A stretch of 47,917 nt of DNA, taken from DATAFO01 sp046728015. Lineage in GTDB: Bacteria; Actinomycetota; Thermoleophilia; Solirubrobacterales; 70-9. A model generated the notes under the pieces. The model was given only the letters and a program-made list of their open reading frames with translations. It ran no database searches and had not been told where the DNA came from. Position numbers and translations under genes: made by a program. Below, one piece after another: positions 15,117 to 22,918 of the stretch. Position 1 is the first letter of the stretch. The number at the start of each line of letters is the position of its first letter. The DNA is taken from contig JBKPDQ010000122.1 in assembly GCA_046728015.1 (NCBI GenBank), positions 1 through 47,917 of the forward strand, read 5' to 3'.

Positions 15117-17293
15117 CAGCGGGCGAGCACCGCCGTTGCGAGGCCGGGCCGGTCAGCAACAGCGGTCCGAGCTGCAGCGAGCACGTCTTCCGCGTGACGG
15201 GCATCGGAGAGATCCAGCAACCTCGGGCCCGCGAGAATCGTCACACGCGGAAGCAGCGTTGCGATCCCGAGGCTGAGCGACAAATCCTCGAGTGCCGATT
15301 CGAGCCGACCAAGGAACGCGTCATCCACATCGCTGACGACGGTCGCCGAGCGTTCGACCAGCGGGACGGCACCGTGAGCGTCGACGATCGCCGCCGATGG
15401 GCGGCTGCCCGGGGCCACGAACACCGAGTAGTACTCGCCGTCGGAAGCCAGCTCCAGCTCTTCGGCGCCGAGCGCCGTCGCTGCAGCCGCGCGGCACTCC
15501 CCGCTCGATGCGCGCTTGCGCTCCGCCGCTCCTGTCTCCAGCGCGACAGCGCCCGTCGCCTGAGCTCGGATCACGCCCTCATCTGCGTCATACGAGGTTT
15601 CGACGACGACGGTCTCGGGCGCCGCGCCGGCGTCGACGCAGGCACGCTCCGCCTCCCGAACGATCTCCAGGCCGCCCCGCCGCGACGCGGCGCCGCTGGT
15701 CGACCTGGCGCGGCCACCGCCCGGCGCCCGGGCCACCTCCGCCCTGACGAGCGAGATCGCGGCTCCGACGGAAGACAGGACCTCGGGGTGGGAAGGACGG
15801 ACTACCGGGCGGCCGGACCGCCGGGCGAGCTCGGGCACCAGCGCCTCGGCCGCGCCGCCGAGCGCGACGAGGGGCACGCCACCTCCGAGGTCGTGGTGGT
15901 CGGCTGCATCGTCGACGGCGCGGGCGATCTTGGCGAGCGCGCCATCGAGCACGGCCTGAGCGGCGTCCTCTGCCCGGTTCATCCGCAGGCGCTCGGCGAG
16001 CGGCGCGAACGCGGCGAGCGCCGCATCCCGGGAGCCCCGAGCGTAGGTCTTGGGCTCGACGAGACCAAGCGCGTTTGCCGCGCACGTGGCGGTCAGAGCA
16101 AGTCGGCGGTCTCTAACGGCCACCACCGCGTAACGATCCGGGTCTCCTTCCTGCGGAGCAATCAGCTCGATCCGCACACCCTGCTCGAGCTCCGCGGGAT
16201 CGGCGTAGCACGCGTACTCGAGGCCGGCGAGGTGGGCGCTTCGGGGTCCGACCTCCGCGACGCGCCGGCGACCGAGCAAAGGCAGGCTGCCGCCCGCGGC
16301 TCCGACCACCCAGCTGTCGATCGACCGGATCGCAGTAGGCCGGCCCATGACCTTGATGGTGCGCAGCACCGGTCGCCCGCGCTTGACCACCGAGACATTG
16401 GTGCTCGTCCCGCCACACTCGATCACGATCCCGTCGGTGATCTCGGCGCTGTGCAGCGCCGCGGCCACGCCCGCGGCCGGACCGGATCCCACTGTGAACG
16501 ACGGCCGGCGACGGAGGACGTCGGCGTCCATCGCGCCGCCGTCTCCTCTGAGCACGATCAACGGGGCTGCGATTCCGGCGTCCTCGAGCCCACGGCGCAC
16601 CAGCGACGCCGTTCGCTCCATCACCGGGAGGATGGCCGCGTTGATGGCTGCGCTGACGGTCCGTGTTTCGAGGCCGTAGGCCCCGCTGAGCTCGTGACCC
16701 GCGCACGCCGGCATGCTGAACCTCGCCGCCCGGCGAGCGACCGCGACCTCATGCTGGGGAGCGTCCACCGAGAACGCCCCCGAAACTGCAATCGTCTCGC
16801 AGCCCGCTGCGCGCAGACGTTCGAGCGCCGCGTCGATCTCGGCGTTGCCGAGGCCGCGGGTCGCATCGAGAAACTCATGCTCGGTGTGAAGCGCACGCCC
16901 CGGCGCGAGCTCGATCTCGCCGACCTTCGTGCGCCGCCGCGCTGCGCGTAGGTCGGGCGCTACACCGATGCCCACGATCCCGACCCACGCGACGTCGCCC
17001 TCGAGGAGCGCGTTCATCGCCTGGGTTGTGGAGAATGCGACGAGGTCGACCCGCTCGCGCGCGTCGGCGACCCCACTCAGCAGCACCGTCAGTGCCCGCA
17101 CGACGCCCTCGGTGACACCCGTGGACGCAGCGTGGGTCGTCGGTACAACGGCCTGGGAAGACAGCTCCAGACCCTGCGAGTCGACCGCAACCGCCTTGGT
17201 GAACGTGCCGCCGACATCCACGCCCACACGCAGCGTCGCTGTCACCGATTCGGCGCTGCGCCCGAGAACACTGCCCGAGGCGATCGCGGTCAC
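15116..17293 (-). CDS. Hydantoinase/oxoprolinase (HyuA)-family ATPase-fold protein
   Basis: 725 residues, the length of a complete HyuA/oxoprolinase A subunit. The ASKHA nucleotide motifs are visible: GVDVGGTFTKAVAV (24-37), LRGDGGAMDADVL near 247 followed by VGSGPAAGVAAA, and ECGGTSTNVSVV near 291, where most relatives have D instead of C. A third nucleotide-fold segment, VALGGAAEALVPEL, is near 476. No HyuB-like partner is next to it. Start GTG 17293 overlaps the FTR1 stop (GTGA) and its own stop overlaps the next ATG, so it is embedded in an iron-permease operon. Family members hydrolyse ATP to open cyclic amides; the substrate here is unknown. Confidence 0.8.
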   Translation of the reverse strand: MTAIASGSVLGRSAESVTATLRVGVDVGGTFTKAVAVDSQGLELSSQAVVPTTHAASTGVTEGVVRALTVLLSGVADARERVDLVAFSTTQAMNALLEGDVAWVGIVGIGVAPDLRAARRRTKVGEIELAPGRALHTEHEFLDATRGLGNAEIDAALERLRAAGCETIAVSGAFSVDAPQHEVAVARRAARFSMPACAGHELSGAYGLETRTVSAAINAAILPVMERTASLVRRGLEDAGIAAPLIVLRGDGGAMDADVLRRRPSFTVGSGPAAGVAAALHSAEITDGIVIECGGTSTNVSVVKRGRPVLRTIKVMGRPTAIRSIDSWVVGAAGGSLPLLGRRRVAEVGPRSAHLAGLEYACYADPAELEQGVRIELIAPQEGDPDRYAVVAVRDRRLALTATCAANALGLVEPKTYARGSRDAALAAFAPLAERLRMNRAEDAAQAVLDGALAKIARAVDDAADHHDLGGGVPLVALGGAAEALVPELARRSGRPVVRPSHPEVLSSVGAAISLVRAEVARAPGGGRARSTSGAASRRGGLEIVREAERACVDAGAAPETVVVETSYDADEGVIRAQATGAVALETGAAERKRASSGECRAAAATALGAEELELASDGEYYSVFVAPGSRPSAAIVDAHGAVPLVERSATVVSDVDDAFLGRLESALEDLSLSLGIATLLPRVTILAGPRLLDLSDARHAEDVLAAARTAVADRPGLATAVLAR

Positions 17294-18531
17294 GCCGCCT
17301 CCTCTGCCGGCCGCGCTGAGCGGCGCTCCCTCGCCGGCCTGATCACGAAAACGTACAGGGCCCCGAGGGCGTAGACGACGAGCATTCCTGCCTGGACCGC
17401 GATTCCATCCACCGTCGGGTGGATCCCGGTCAGCTCGGCGAGGAAGATCGGCAAGCGCGCCCACTCGCCCTCGATCGGGGTCGCGCCGATGACGTCCACC
17501 TCCTGCAGAGAGCGAACGGCGTTGCCCGCGAACGCGACCGAGAGCAGCAGCAGGATCGCCGCCCCGCCGATCAACAGCGGCTTTACGGGAAGCTTGCGCC
17601 CCAGTCCGAAGACGGCGTAGCCAATTCCCACCAGAGCGCCTGCCGCCACGACGGCGCCGAGCACAACCCATAGGATCAGGCCCTCGGCGTAGAGGGTGAG
17701 CGCTTGGTAGAACAGCACTGTCTCGAAGCCCTCGCGGTAGACCGCCATGAACCCGAGCCCAGCGAAGGCGAGTGCCCCGCCGGCGGTCACGGCCGCCGAG
17801 ACGCGGGATCGCATGAACTCCATCCACCGGCGGTGCTCGAGGCGCGAGACCAGCCAGAAGGTGACGACGAACAAGACGGCCACGGCTAACAACGCTGCCA
17901 CCGCCTCGAGCAGCTCGCGATTCAGCGGCGCGATCTCGATCACGGTGAGCGTGAGACCGAATGTGGCTGCTGTCGCGGCGATAGCTGCTGCCGCTCCCCA
18001 GGCGAGCGGACGGCGGTAGTTGCTCGCTCGCGCGGCCTCGAGAGACCTCAACAGGATCGCGATCAGCAGCGTCGCCTCAAGTCCCTCGCGGAACAGGATC
18101 GAAAATGAGAACCCGAAGGCGACCGCAGGCGCGGCGAACCCCTCGTCGGTGAGCGCGCGCTCGACGTCGTCCAGGCCCGCCTGGACGGTTCGCTCGGTAT
18201 CGCGAACCTCGTCCAGCGACGCACCGTCCCGGATTCCGTCGCGCAGCTCCGCGAAGTCGAACTCGAGATCCAGGACCAGGTTGGGGTCGCGAAGCCGCAG
18301 CGGAATCTCGACCAGCTCAAAGTGCTCGAGGTATGCCTCACGCGCGAGCTCATAGCCGCGCTCGCGATCGCCATCCGCAGCGTCAACGGCCTGATCGGCG
18401 AGCTCGCGCGCAATCGTGATCTCGTCGATCGCCTCGTCAACACTCACGTCCTGCCCCAGCGCCGTAGCCGGCAGGCTGGCGCCGGCCGCTAGAGCCAGGA
18501 CGACTGCGAGGAGGAGGGTTCGCGGGCTCAA
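17290..18531 (-). CDS. FTR1-family iron permease with N-terminal accessory domain
   Basis: 413 residues. A signal peptide (1-26) is followed by an extracytoplasmic helical domain (27-130) containing AYLEHFELVE (66-75), then about seven transmembrane helices. The two FTR1 iron-binding motifs are R148-E-G-L-E and R266-E-G-F-E. The family imports Fe(III)/Fe(II) coupled to an oxidase or accessory protein. The start appears to be TTG 18531, 7 bp after the lipoprotein stop; no better start gives a signal peptide. The downstream HyuA-like gene overlaps by 4 bp. Confidence 0.88.
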   Translation of the reverse strand: MSPRTLLLAVVLALAAGASLPATALGQDVSVDEAIDEITIARELADQAVDAADGDRERGYELAREAYLEHFELVEIPLRLRDPNLVLDLEFDFAELRDGIRDGASLDEVRDTERTVQAGLDDVERALTDEGFAAPAVAFGFSFSILFREGLEATLLIAILLRSLEAARASNYRRPLAWGAAAAIAATAATFGLTLTVIEIAPLNRELLEAVAALLAVAVLFVVTFWLVSRLEHRRWMEFMRSRVSAAVTAGGALAFAGLGFMAVYREGFETVLFYQALTLYAEGLILWVVLGAVVAAGALVGIGYAVFGLGRKLPVKPLLIGGAAILLLLSVAFAGNAVRSLQEVDVIGATPIEGEWARLPIFLAELTGIHPTVDGIAVQAGMLVVYALGALYVFVIRPARERRSARPAEEAA

Positions 18532-18538
18532 GCCGTGG

Positions 18539-18961
18539 TCAGCTCCCGGCGCTCAGCGCCTCCTCGGCTTCGTCGAGACCACGGTCGATCTCGGTGCGAA
18601 GTGCCTCGACATCCGCCTGAGGCGCGCCCGACTCGATCTCGCCGACGAACTCCTCGCGGATCGTCTCCTCGAGCTCCTCGTTCAGCTCCGGATCGGCCTC
18701 CTCCAGCGGCCCCTCGACGAGCTCGAAGTGCTCTAGATAGGCATCCTCGGCCAGCCGCTGCGCCTGCTCGGCGTCGCCATCCTCGTAGGTGGCGAGCGCT
18801 TCGTCGAGCCCGGCCCTGACCTCGCCGATTTCCGTGCTCGCCTGCTCCGGCGTAACGCTCGCGGTTTCCGAACTCTCGTCCGAGTCGTCGTCGCCGCAGG
18901 CGGCGAGACCCCCGAGTGCGAGCGCGGTGAGCGCCACCGCGACCGTCCTTTTTTTTCGCAT
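18539..18961 (-). CDS. Lipoprotein paralogous to the FTR1 N-terminal domain
   Basis: 140 residues. A basic N-terminus, a hydrophobic core and lipobox L19-A-A-C22 make it a lipoprotein anchored outside the membrane. The acidic mature domain contains DAYLEHFELVEGPL (73-86), ten residues of which are identical to the N-terminal domain of the FTR1 encoded next to it; length and helix pattern also match. It is therefore a stand-alone copy of that domain and likely an iron-binding partner (inference). Acidic residues are abundant. A Shine-Dalgarno GGAGG precedes ATG 18961 by 6 bases. It is the first gene of the operon. Confidence 0.75.
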   Translation of the reverse strand: MRKKRTVAVALTALALGGLAACGDDDSDESSETASVTPEQASTEIGEVRAGLDEALATYEDGDAEQAQRLAEDAYLEHFELVEGPLEEADPELNEELEETIREEFVGEIESGAPQADVEALRTEIDRGLDEAEEALSAGS

Positions 18962-18992
18962 TCAAAGCCTCCAGGCTGTCGAGTCTATGGAA

Positions 18993-19021
18993 ACCCTTAT
19001 CTCGCGTTCGGCCACCCTTAT
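18993..19021. repeat. Two direct repeats of ACCCTTAT spaced 21 bp
   Basis: ACCCTTAT occurs at 18993-19000 and 19014-19021, starting 21 bp apart, i.e. two helical turns. They lie in the promoter region of the iron-permease operon and could be sites for a regulator bound on one face of the DNA. Confidence 0.4.
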
Positions 19022-19035
19022 TAGGGCTACCTAAT
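19020..19035. promoter_or_regulatory. Candidate iron-box-like palindrome upstream of the FTR1 operon
   Basis: ATTAGG-GCTA-CCTAAT is a perfect 6-bp dyad, 58 bp upstream of the lipoprotein ATG. TTAGG...CCTAA ends are characteristic of DtxR/IdeR operators, whose consensus is a 19-bp palindrome; here the half-sites are closer, so the fit is partial. Position in front of an iron-transport operon supports an iron-responsive operator. Confidence 0.5.
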
Positions 19036-19115
19036 CACGCGGGACCGGCACGATACACGAATCCCGACGATCCCGGTCGGAATCTCAGGCGACCGGAGTC
19101 GGATACCGTCGAGCG

Positions 19116-20225
19116 GTGGGCGGCGACGGGACCGAGATCTGGAAGGAGCCCGTGCGGGGCGGCTATCCGGATCCGGCGGTGATCGGCTGGAGCGGGCGTG
19201 AGCGGATGCGCAAGTGGCAGCAGGGTGCCATGCCGCCCCCGCCCCTCTTCCACCTCACGGGCGCGATGCCGACGAGGTTCGGTCACGGCACCGCGGAGGC
19301 AGAGATGCCCGCCTCGGCCTGGCTGTCCAACCCGGCCGGGGTGATCGGCGGCGGGACCCTGGCGATCCTCGCCGACATCGCGTTCGGCTGCTCGGTTGAG
19401 ACGGGGCTTCCGGCCGCCACGCCCTACACCACGGCCGAGCTCTCCCTCACCTTCCTGCGGCCGGCCCGTCCCGGCAAGCAGCAGGCGCCGGGCGAGCGCC
19501 CGGACGGGACGTTGACCGCCGCAGGGCAGGCGATCCACACCGGGCGGTCGGTAGGCCTCTCCGAAGCGTTCCTGATCGAGGCCGACACCGATCGGCTGGT
19601 CGCCCACGGTACGTCACGCCTGTCGATCCTGCCGAGGATCGACCCGGCGCCCGAGCCCCCCGAGGAGGTCCGCACGTTTGAGCCTCCTGGAATGGCGACG
19701 CCCGATCCCTACCTGCGACCGCCGCCCGAGACCATTCTCGCTCAGGAGACGTGGGCGGAGCTCGGCGGTGCCGAAATCCTCGCCCGCCAGATCCGGGGCG
19801 AGCTACCCCCGCCGCCGATCCACTTCCTGACCGGGATGAGGCCACTCGAGGCGAGCGACGGCGCCGTGACCGCGGTGATGCCGGCGAGCGAGTGGCTCGC
19901 GAGCCCCACCCGGCTGCTTCAGGGAGGAACGATCGCGATGCTCGCCGACACGGCGATGCTGATGGCCGTGATGACGAAGGCCGCCGCCGGAACGGCGGTC
20001 GCCGGGCTCGACCTCAAGGTCAACTACCTCCGTCCCGTGCCGCCGGACGGGCGCGACCTCACCGCCGAAGCGGCGGTCGAGCACTCCGGCCGCACGCTGG
20101 CGATCTCGCGGGCGCGAATCTCCAACGCCGACGGCAGGCCCGTTGCGCTGGCGACTGGCACCGCGATGTACCTGCATGATCGGCCCGCCAGCCTCCGGCC
20201 GGAGGTCGAGCTCAGCGGGAGCTGA
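19116..20225 (+). CDS. Tandem hotdog-fold thioesterase (PaaI/4HBT-like, two domains)
   Basis: 369 residues with two successive hotdog domains. Domain 1 (about 48-175) contains MPASAWLSNPAGVIGGGTLA and LSLTFLRPARPG; domain 2 (about 235-355) contains MPASEWLASPTRLLQGGTIA and LKVNYLRPVPPDG. The repeated motifs show internal duplication. Such proteins usually hydrolyse acyl-CoA thioesters; the fused pair would build a complete double-hotdog unit in one chain. Start is GTG 19116. It diverges from the iron operon and ends convergently with the metallo-beta-lactamase gene. Confidence 0.82.
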   Translation: MGGDGTEIWKEPVRGGYPDPAVIGWSGRERMRKWQQGAMPPPPLFHLTGAMPTRFGHGTAEAEMPASAWLSNPAGVIGGGTLAILADIAFGCSVETGLPAATPYTTAELSLTFLRPARPGKQQAPGERPDGTLTAAGQAIHTGRSVGLSEAFLIEADTDRLVAHGTSRLSILPRIDPAPEPPEEVRTFEPPGMATPDPYLRPPPETILAQETWAELGGAEILARQIRGELPPPPIHFLTGMRPLEASDGAVTAVMPASEWLASPTRLLQGGTIAMLADTAMLMAVMTKAAAGTAVAGLDLKVNYLRPVPPDGRDLTAEAAVEHSGRTLAISRARISNADGRPVALATGTAMYLHDRPASLRPEVELSGS

Positions 20226-20227
20226 GG

Positions 20228-20995
20228 TCAGCCTTCGCGCTTGACCTGGGAGCCGCCGACGATCGCGTCCTCGCCCGAGGCGAAGCGGACCCACGCCTTG
20301 TTTCCGCCGTCGTAGTCGGGGGCCCAGAGCACCAGGGTCGCCTCCTCGCGCTCCGTCGCATCCGGGGGGCCGATCGAAACCGGGTCGGAGCTCTCCTCGT
20401 CAAGCCCGCGCCAGACGCGGATGAACGGGTTGGACTCCCACTCGTCGCCGATGGTCGAGGGCTCCTTGTGCCCGGGATGGATCCGCGTCTCGGGCGGCAG
20501 CTTCATCAGCCGCTCCATGATGGAGTTCTTGAGATCGGCGAAGCCCGTGGCCCCGGGCGCGCGCGTTCCTCCAACCGTCCCCTTGAACAGCACGTCGGCG
20601 GTGAGACAGTCGGTGCCGTCGAGGAACAGGGCGAGGTGGTCGCCGCAGTGGCCCGGTGTGTGCATCACCTCGATTCGCAGGTCGCCCGACTCGATCACGT
20701 CGCCGTCGTCCATGGTCTCGGTGACCTTGCCGTCGAGGAGGTCCGCGGCCAGCGGGTGCGCCAGCACCGGGACGCCGTAGCGCTCAGCGAGCTTCTCGGC
20801 GCCGACGACGTGGTCGTGGTGGTGATGCGTCAGCAGGAGGTGGGTGATCTCGGTGCCCTCTCGGTCCACCCGCTCGACGAGCGGCTCCGTGACCTCGTTG
20901 GAGTCGACGAGCACCCCCTTGCCCCCAGGCTCGTCGACGATGAGGTACGCGTTGGACAGCCACATCGTCTGCTCTTCGACTCGCTGCAGGATCAT
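20228..20995 (-). CDS. Metallo-beta-lactamase-fold hydrolase (glyoxalase II-like)
   Basis: 255 residues. Zinc ligands are visible in T56-H-H-H-H-D61-H62 (HxHxDH), H116 in HTPGHCGDH, D134 in TADVLF and the late HPGH motif. The fold and length match glyoxalase II-like thioester hydrolases. It lies 10 bp downstream of a class III alcohol dehydrogenase, a pairing also seen for the mycothiol-linked formaldehyde/nitrosothiol dehydrogenase in mycobacteria. A role hydrolysing the S-formyl-thiol product of formaldehyde oxidation is a reasonable inference. Confidence 0.85.
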   Translation of the reverse strand: MILQRVEEQTMWLSNAYLIVDEPGGKGVLVDSNEVTEPLVERVDREGTEITHLLLTHHHHDHVVGAEKLAERYGVPVLAHPLAADLLDGKVTETMDDGDVIESGDLRIEVMHTPGHCGDHLALFLDGTDCLTADVLFKGTVGGTRAPGATGFADLKNSIMERLMKLPPETRIHPGHKEPSTIGDEWESNPFIRVWRGLDEESSDPVSIGPPDATEREEATLVLWAPDYDGGNKAWVRFASGEDAIVGGSQVKREG

Positions 20996-21005
20996 GCGGC
21001 TGCGC

Positions 21006-22112
21006 TCAGTTGAACTCGATCACGCTGCGGATCCCGTCCTGGGCCTCCATCAGCTCGAAGCCCCGGTTCACGTCGTCGAGGGTGATCCGGTGCGAGACGA
21101 AGGGGGCAACGTCGATGTCGCCCGCCATCGCGCGCTCGACGAACTGGGGCACCTGGTCGCGGCCCTTGACCCCGCCGAAGGACGAGCCTGCGACCCTTCG
21201 GCCCGTGATCAGGAAGCGGGGGACGATGTCCAGCGTCTCGCCCTTGCCGGCCACGCCGGCGACCGTGGCCAGGCCCCACCCCATCCGCGCCGACTCCACC
21301 GCCTGGCGCATCACGCCCACGTTGCCGGTGGCCTCGAACGTGTAGTCGGCCCCGAAGCGGTCGGTCTCCTCGACGATCCGCTCGACCACGTCATCGCCGC
21401 CGATCATCGTCTCCGTCGCTCCCTGGCCGCGCGCCAGCTCGAGCCGATCCTCGGACAGGTCGACGCAGATGATCCGCTCGGCGCCTTGGAGGCGACACCC
21501 GGCGACGGCGCCAAGGCCGACCATGCCCGCCCCGAAGACGACGCAGGTCGATCCCTCGCGGACCTTCGCCGTGTTGATCGCGGCCCCGAGCCCGGTTGAG
21601 AGCCCGCAAGCGAACAGGCATGCGTGATCGAGGGGCGCCTCCGGGTTGATCTTGGCGAGGGCGATCTCGGGCATCACCGTGTACTCGGCGAACGTCGACG
21701 TGCCCATGAAGTGGCGGATGTCCTCACCGTCCCGCTGCAGTCGCGTGGAGCCGTCGGGAAGGTAGCCCTTGTTCTGCTGGTCGCGGATAGCGAGGCAGAT
21801 GTTGGTTCGGTCGTCGCGACAGTGGACGCACTCACGGCACTGCGGCGAGAAGAGGGTGACGACGTGGTCGCCCGGCTCGACCGAGATCACACCCGGGCCC
21901 ACGGACTCCACGACACCCGCGCCCTCGTGGCCGAGCACGGTCGGCGCGTAGCCCGAGGGATCGACACCCGACGCCGTGTACAGGTCGGTGTGGCAGACGC
22001 CGCAGGCGACGAGACGCACGAGCGCCTCCCCATCCCGTGGCTCGGTGAGCTCGAGTTCCTGCACCTCGAGCGGCTTGGCGAATTCCTCCAGAACTGCTGC
22101 TCGAATCTTCAT
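21006..22112 (-). CDS. Class III-type zinc alcohol dehydrogenase (S-(hydroxymethyl)thiol dehydrogenase)
   Basis: 368 residues of the zinc-containing MDR family, closest in pattern to FrmA/AdhC. Catalytic zinc ligands are C40, H62 and C169; structural zinc Cys residues are C92, C95, C98 and C106. A Rossmann motif VFGAGMVGLGA starts at 192. The segment MGTSTFAEYTVMPEIALAKI is typical of the glutathione- or mycothiol-dependent formaldehyde dehydrogenase group. Actinobacteria usually use mycothiol rather than glutathione, so the thiol partner is uncertain. A GGGAGCG site precedes ATG 22112. Co-transcribed with the hydrolase downstream. Confidence 0.88.
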   Translation of the reverse strand: MKIRAAVLEEFAKPLEVQELELTEPRDGEALVRLVACGVCHTDLYTASGVDPSGYAPTVLGHEGAGVVESVGPGVISVEPGDHVVTLFSPQCRECVHCRDDRTNICLAIRDQQNKGYLPDGSTRLQRDGEDIRHFMGTSTFAEYTVMPEIALAKINPEAPLDHACLFACGLSTGLGAAINTAKVREGSTCVVFGAGMVGLGAVAGCRLQGAERIICVDLSEDRLELARGQGATETMIGGDDVVERIVEETDRFGADYTFEATGNVGVMRQAVESARMGWGLATVAGVAGKGETLDIVPRFLITGRRVAGSSFGGVKGRDQVPQFVERAMAGDIDVAPFVSHRITLDDVNRGFELMEAQDGIRSVIEFN

Positions 22113-22155
22113 TTGCGCTCCCGGTCCGTGGGTTCGGAAGCGATCCTAATCGGGC

Positions 22156-22893
22156 TCAGTACTCAACGCCGACCAAGTAGAGGCCGTGCGAGGGTGCGGT
22201 CTCGCCCGCCCGGTCCCGCGGCGCCCCCTCGAGCAGAGATCGAAAGTCCTCGACGCTGCGACGGCCGCCGCCGACCTCGAGCATCGTGCCCACCAGTACC
22301 CGCACCTGGTTGCGCATGAACGAGGGCGCCTCGATCTCCAGCGCCAGCAGCTCCGGCCGTTCCTCCTCCCAGGCGCACTCGATCACGTTGCGCTCGAAGA
22401 GGACGTGCTCGGTGTCGGTCGGCGTGAAGGCTGTGAAGTCGTGTTTGCCGATCACGGCGGCGGCGCATTCGTCGAGCGCCTCCCGCTCGAGTGGATAGCG
22501 CCACCACAGGGCCCGGCCTTCCTCGAACGGGTCGCGAATCGGCGAGGCGAGCACCCGGTAGCGATACCGGCGCGACTTGGCGTCGCGGCGTGCGTCGAAG
22601 CCCTCGGGGGCGCGTTCGGCGCCGCGTACGGCGACGTCCGATGGCAGCACCGCGTTCAGCCGCTCGGCGAACCGGTCGGGCGGCTCCCCGGCGTGATTGA
22701 AGCTCGCGACCTGGCCGAGCGCGTGGACCCCAGCGTCCGTGCGCCCGGCGACAGTCAGCTCGACGCGCTCGTGGCCAAGGATGCGGGCGAGCGCCGCCTG
22801 GAGCTCGCCCTGCACGGTTCTCAGCTCGGGCTGCGCGGCCCAGCCGGCAAACCGGGTCCCGTCGTAGGCGATCGTGAGCTTGTGCGCGGCCAT
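22156..22893 (-). CDS. truA: tRNA pseudouridine(38-40) synthase TruA
   Basis: 245 residues. TruA isomerises uridines 38-40 in the anticodon stem-loop of many tRNAs. The catalytic aspartate is D53 in GRTDAGVHALGQ; further family segments are RYRYRV, HDFTAFTP and SFMRNQVRVLVGTML. ATG 22893 gives a canonical KLTIAYDGTRFAGW N-terminus; the frame upstream belongs to the beta-helix gene region and is not coding. In many bacteria truA follows rplQ directly; here a secreted-protein gene is inserted between them. Confidence 0.95.
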   Translation of the reverse strand: MAAHKLTIAYDGTRFAGWAAQPELRTVQGELQAALARILGHERVELTVAGRTDAGVHALGQVASFNHAGEPPDRFAERLNAVLPSDVAVRGAERAPEGFDARRDAKSRRYRYRVLASPIRDPFEEGRALWWRYPLEREALDECAAAVIGKHDFTAFTPTDTEHVLFERNVIECAWEEERPELLALEIEAPSFMRNQVRVLVGTMLEVGGGRRSVEDFRSLLEGAPRDRAGETAPSHGLYLVGVEY

Positions 22894-22918
22894 GCGGCCA
22901 CGTGAGGCTAGAGACGAC

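Noticed and set aside
15086..16951. 621-codon plus-strand frame opposite the HyuA-like gene
   Set aside because: The minus-strand gene has clear ASKHA motifs and overlaps its neighbours as GTGA and TGATG; the plus frame has none.
18951..18958. T run (part of Lys/Arg codons) at the start of the lipoprotein as a terminator
   Set aside because: It lies inside the coding sequence (KKR codons) with no upstream stem on the relevant strand.
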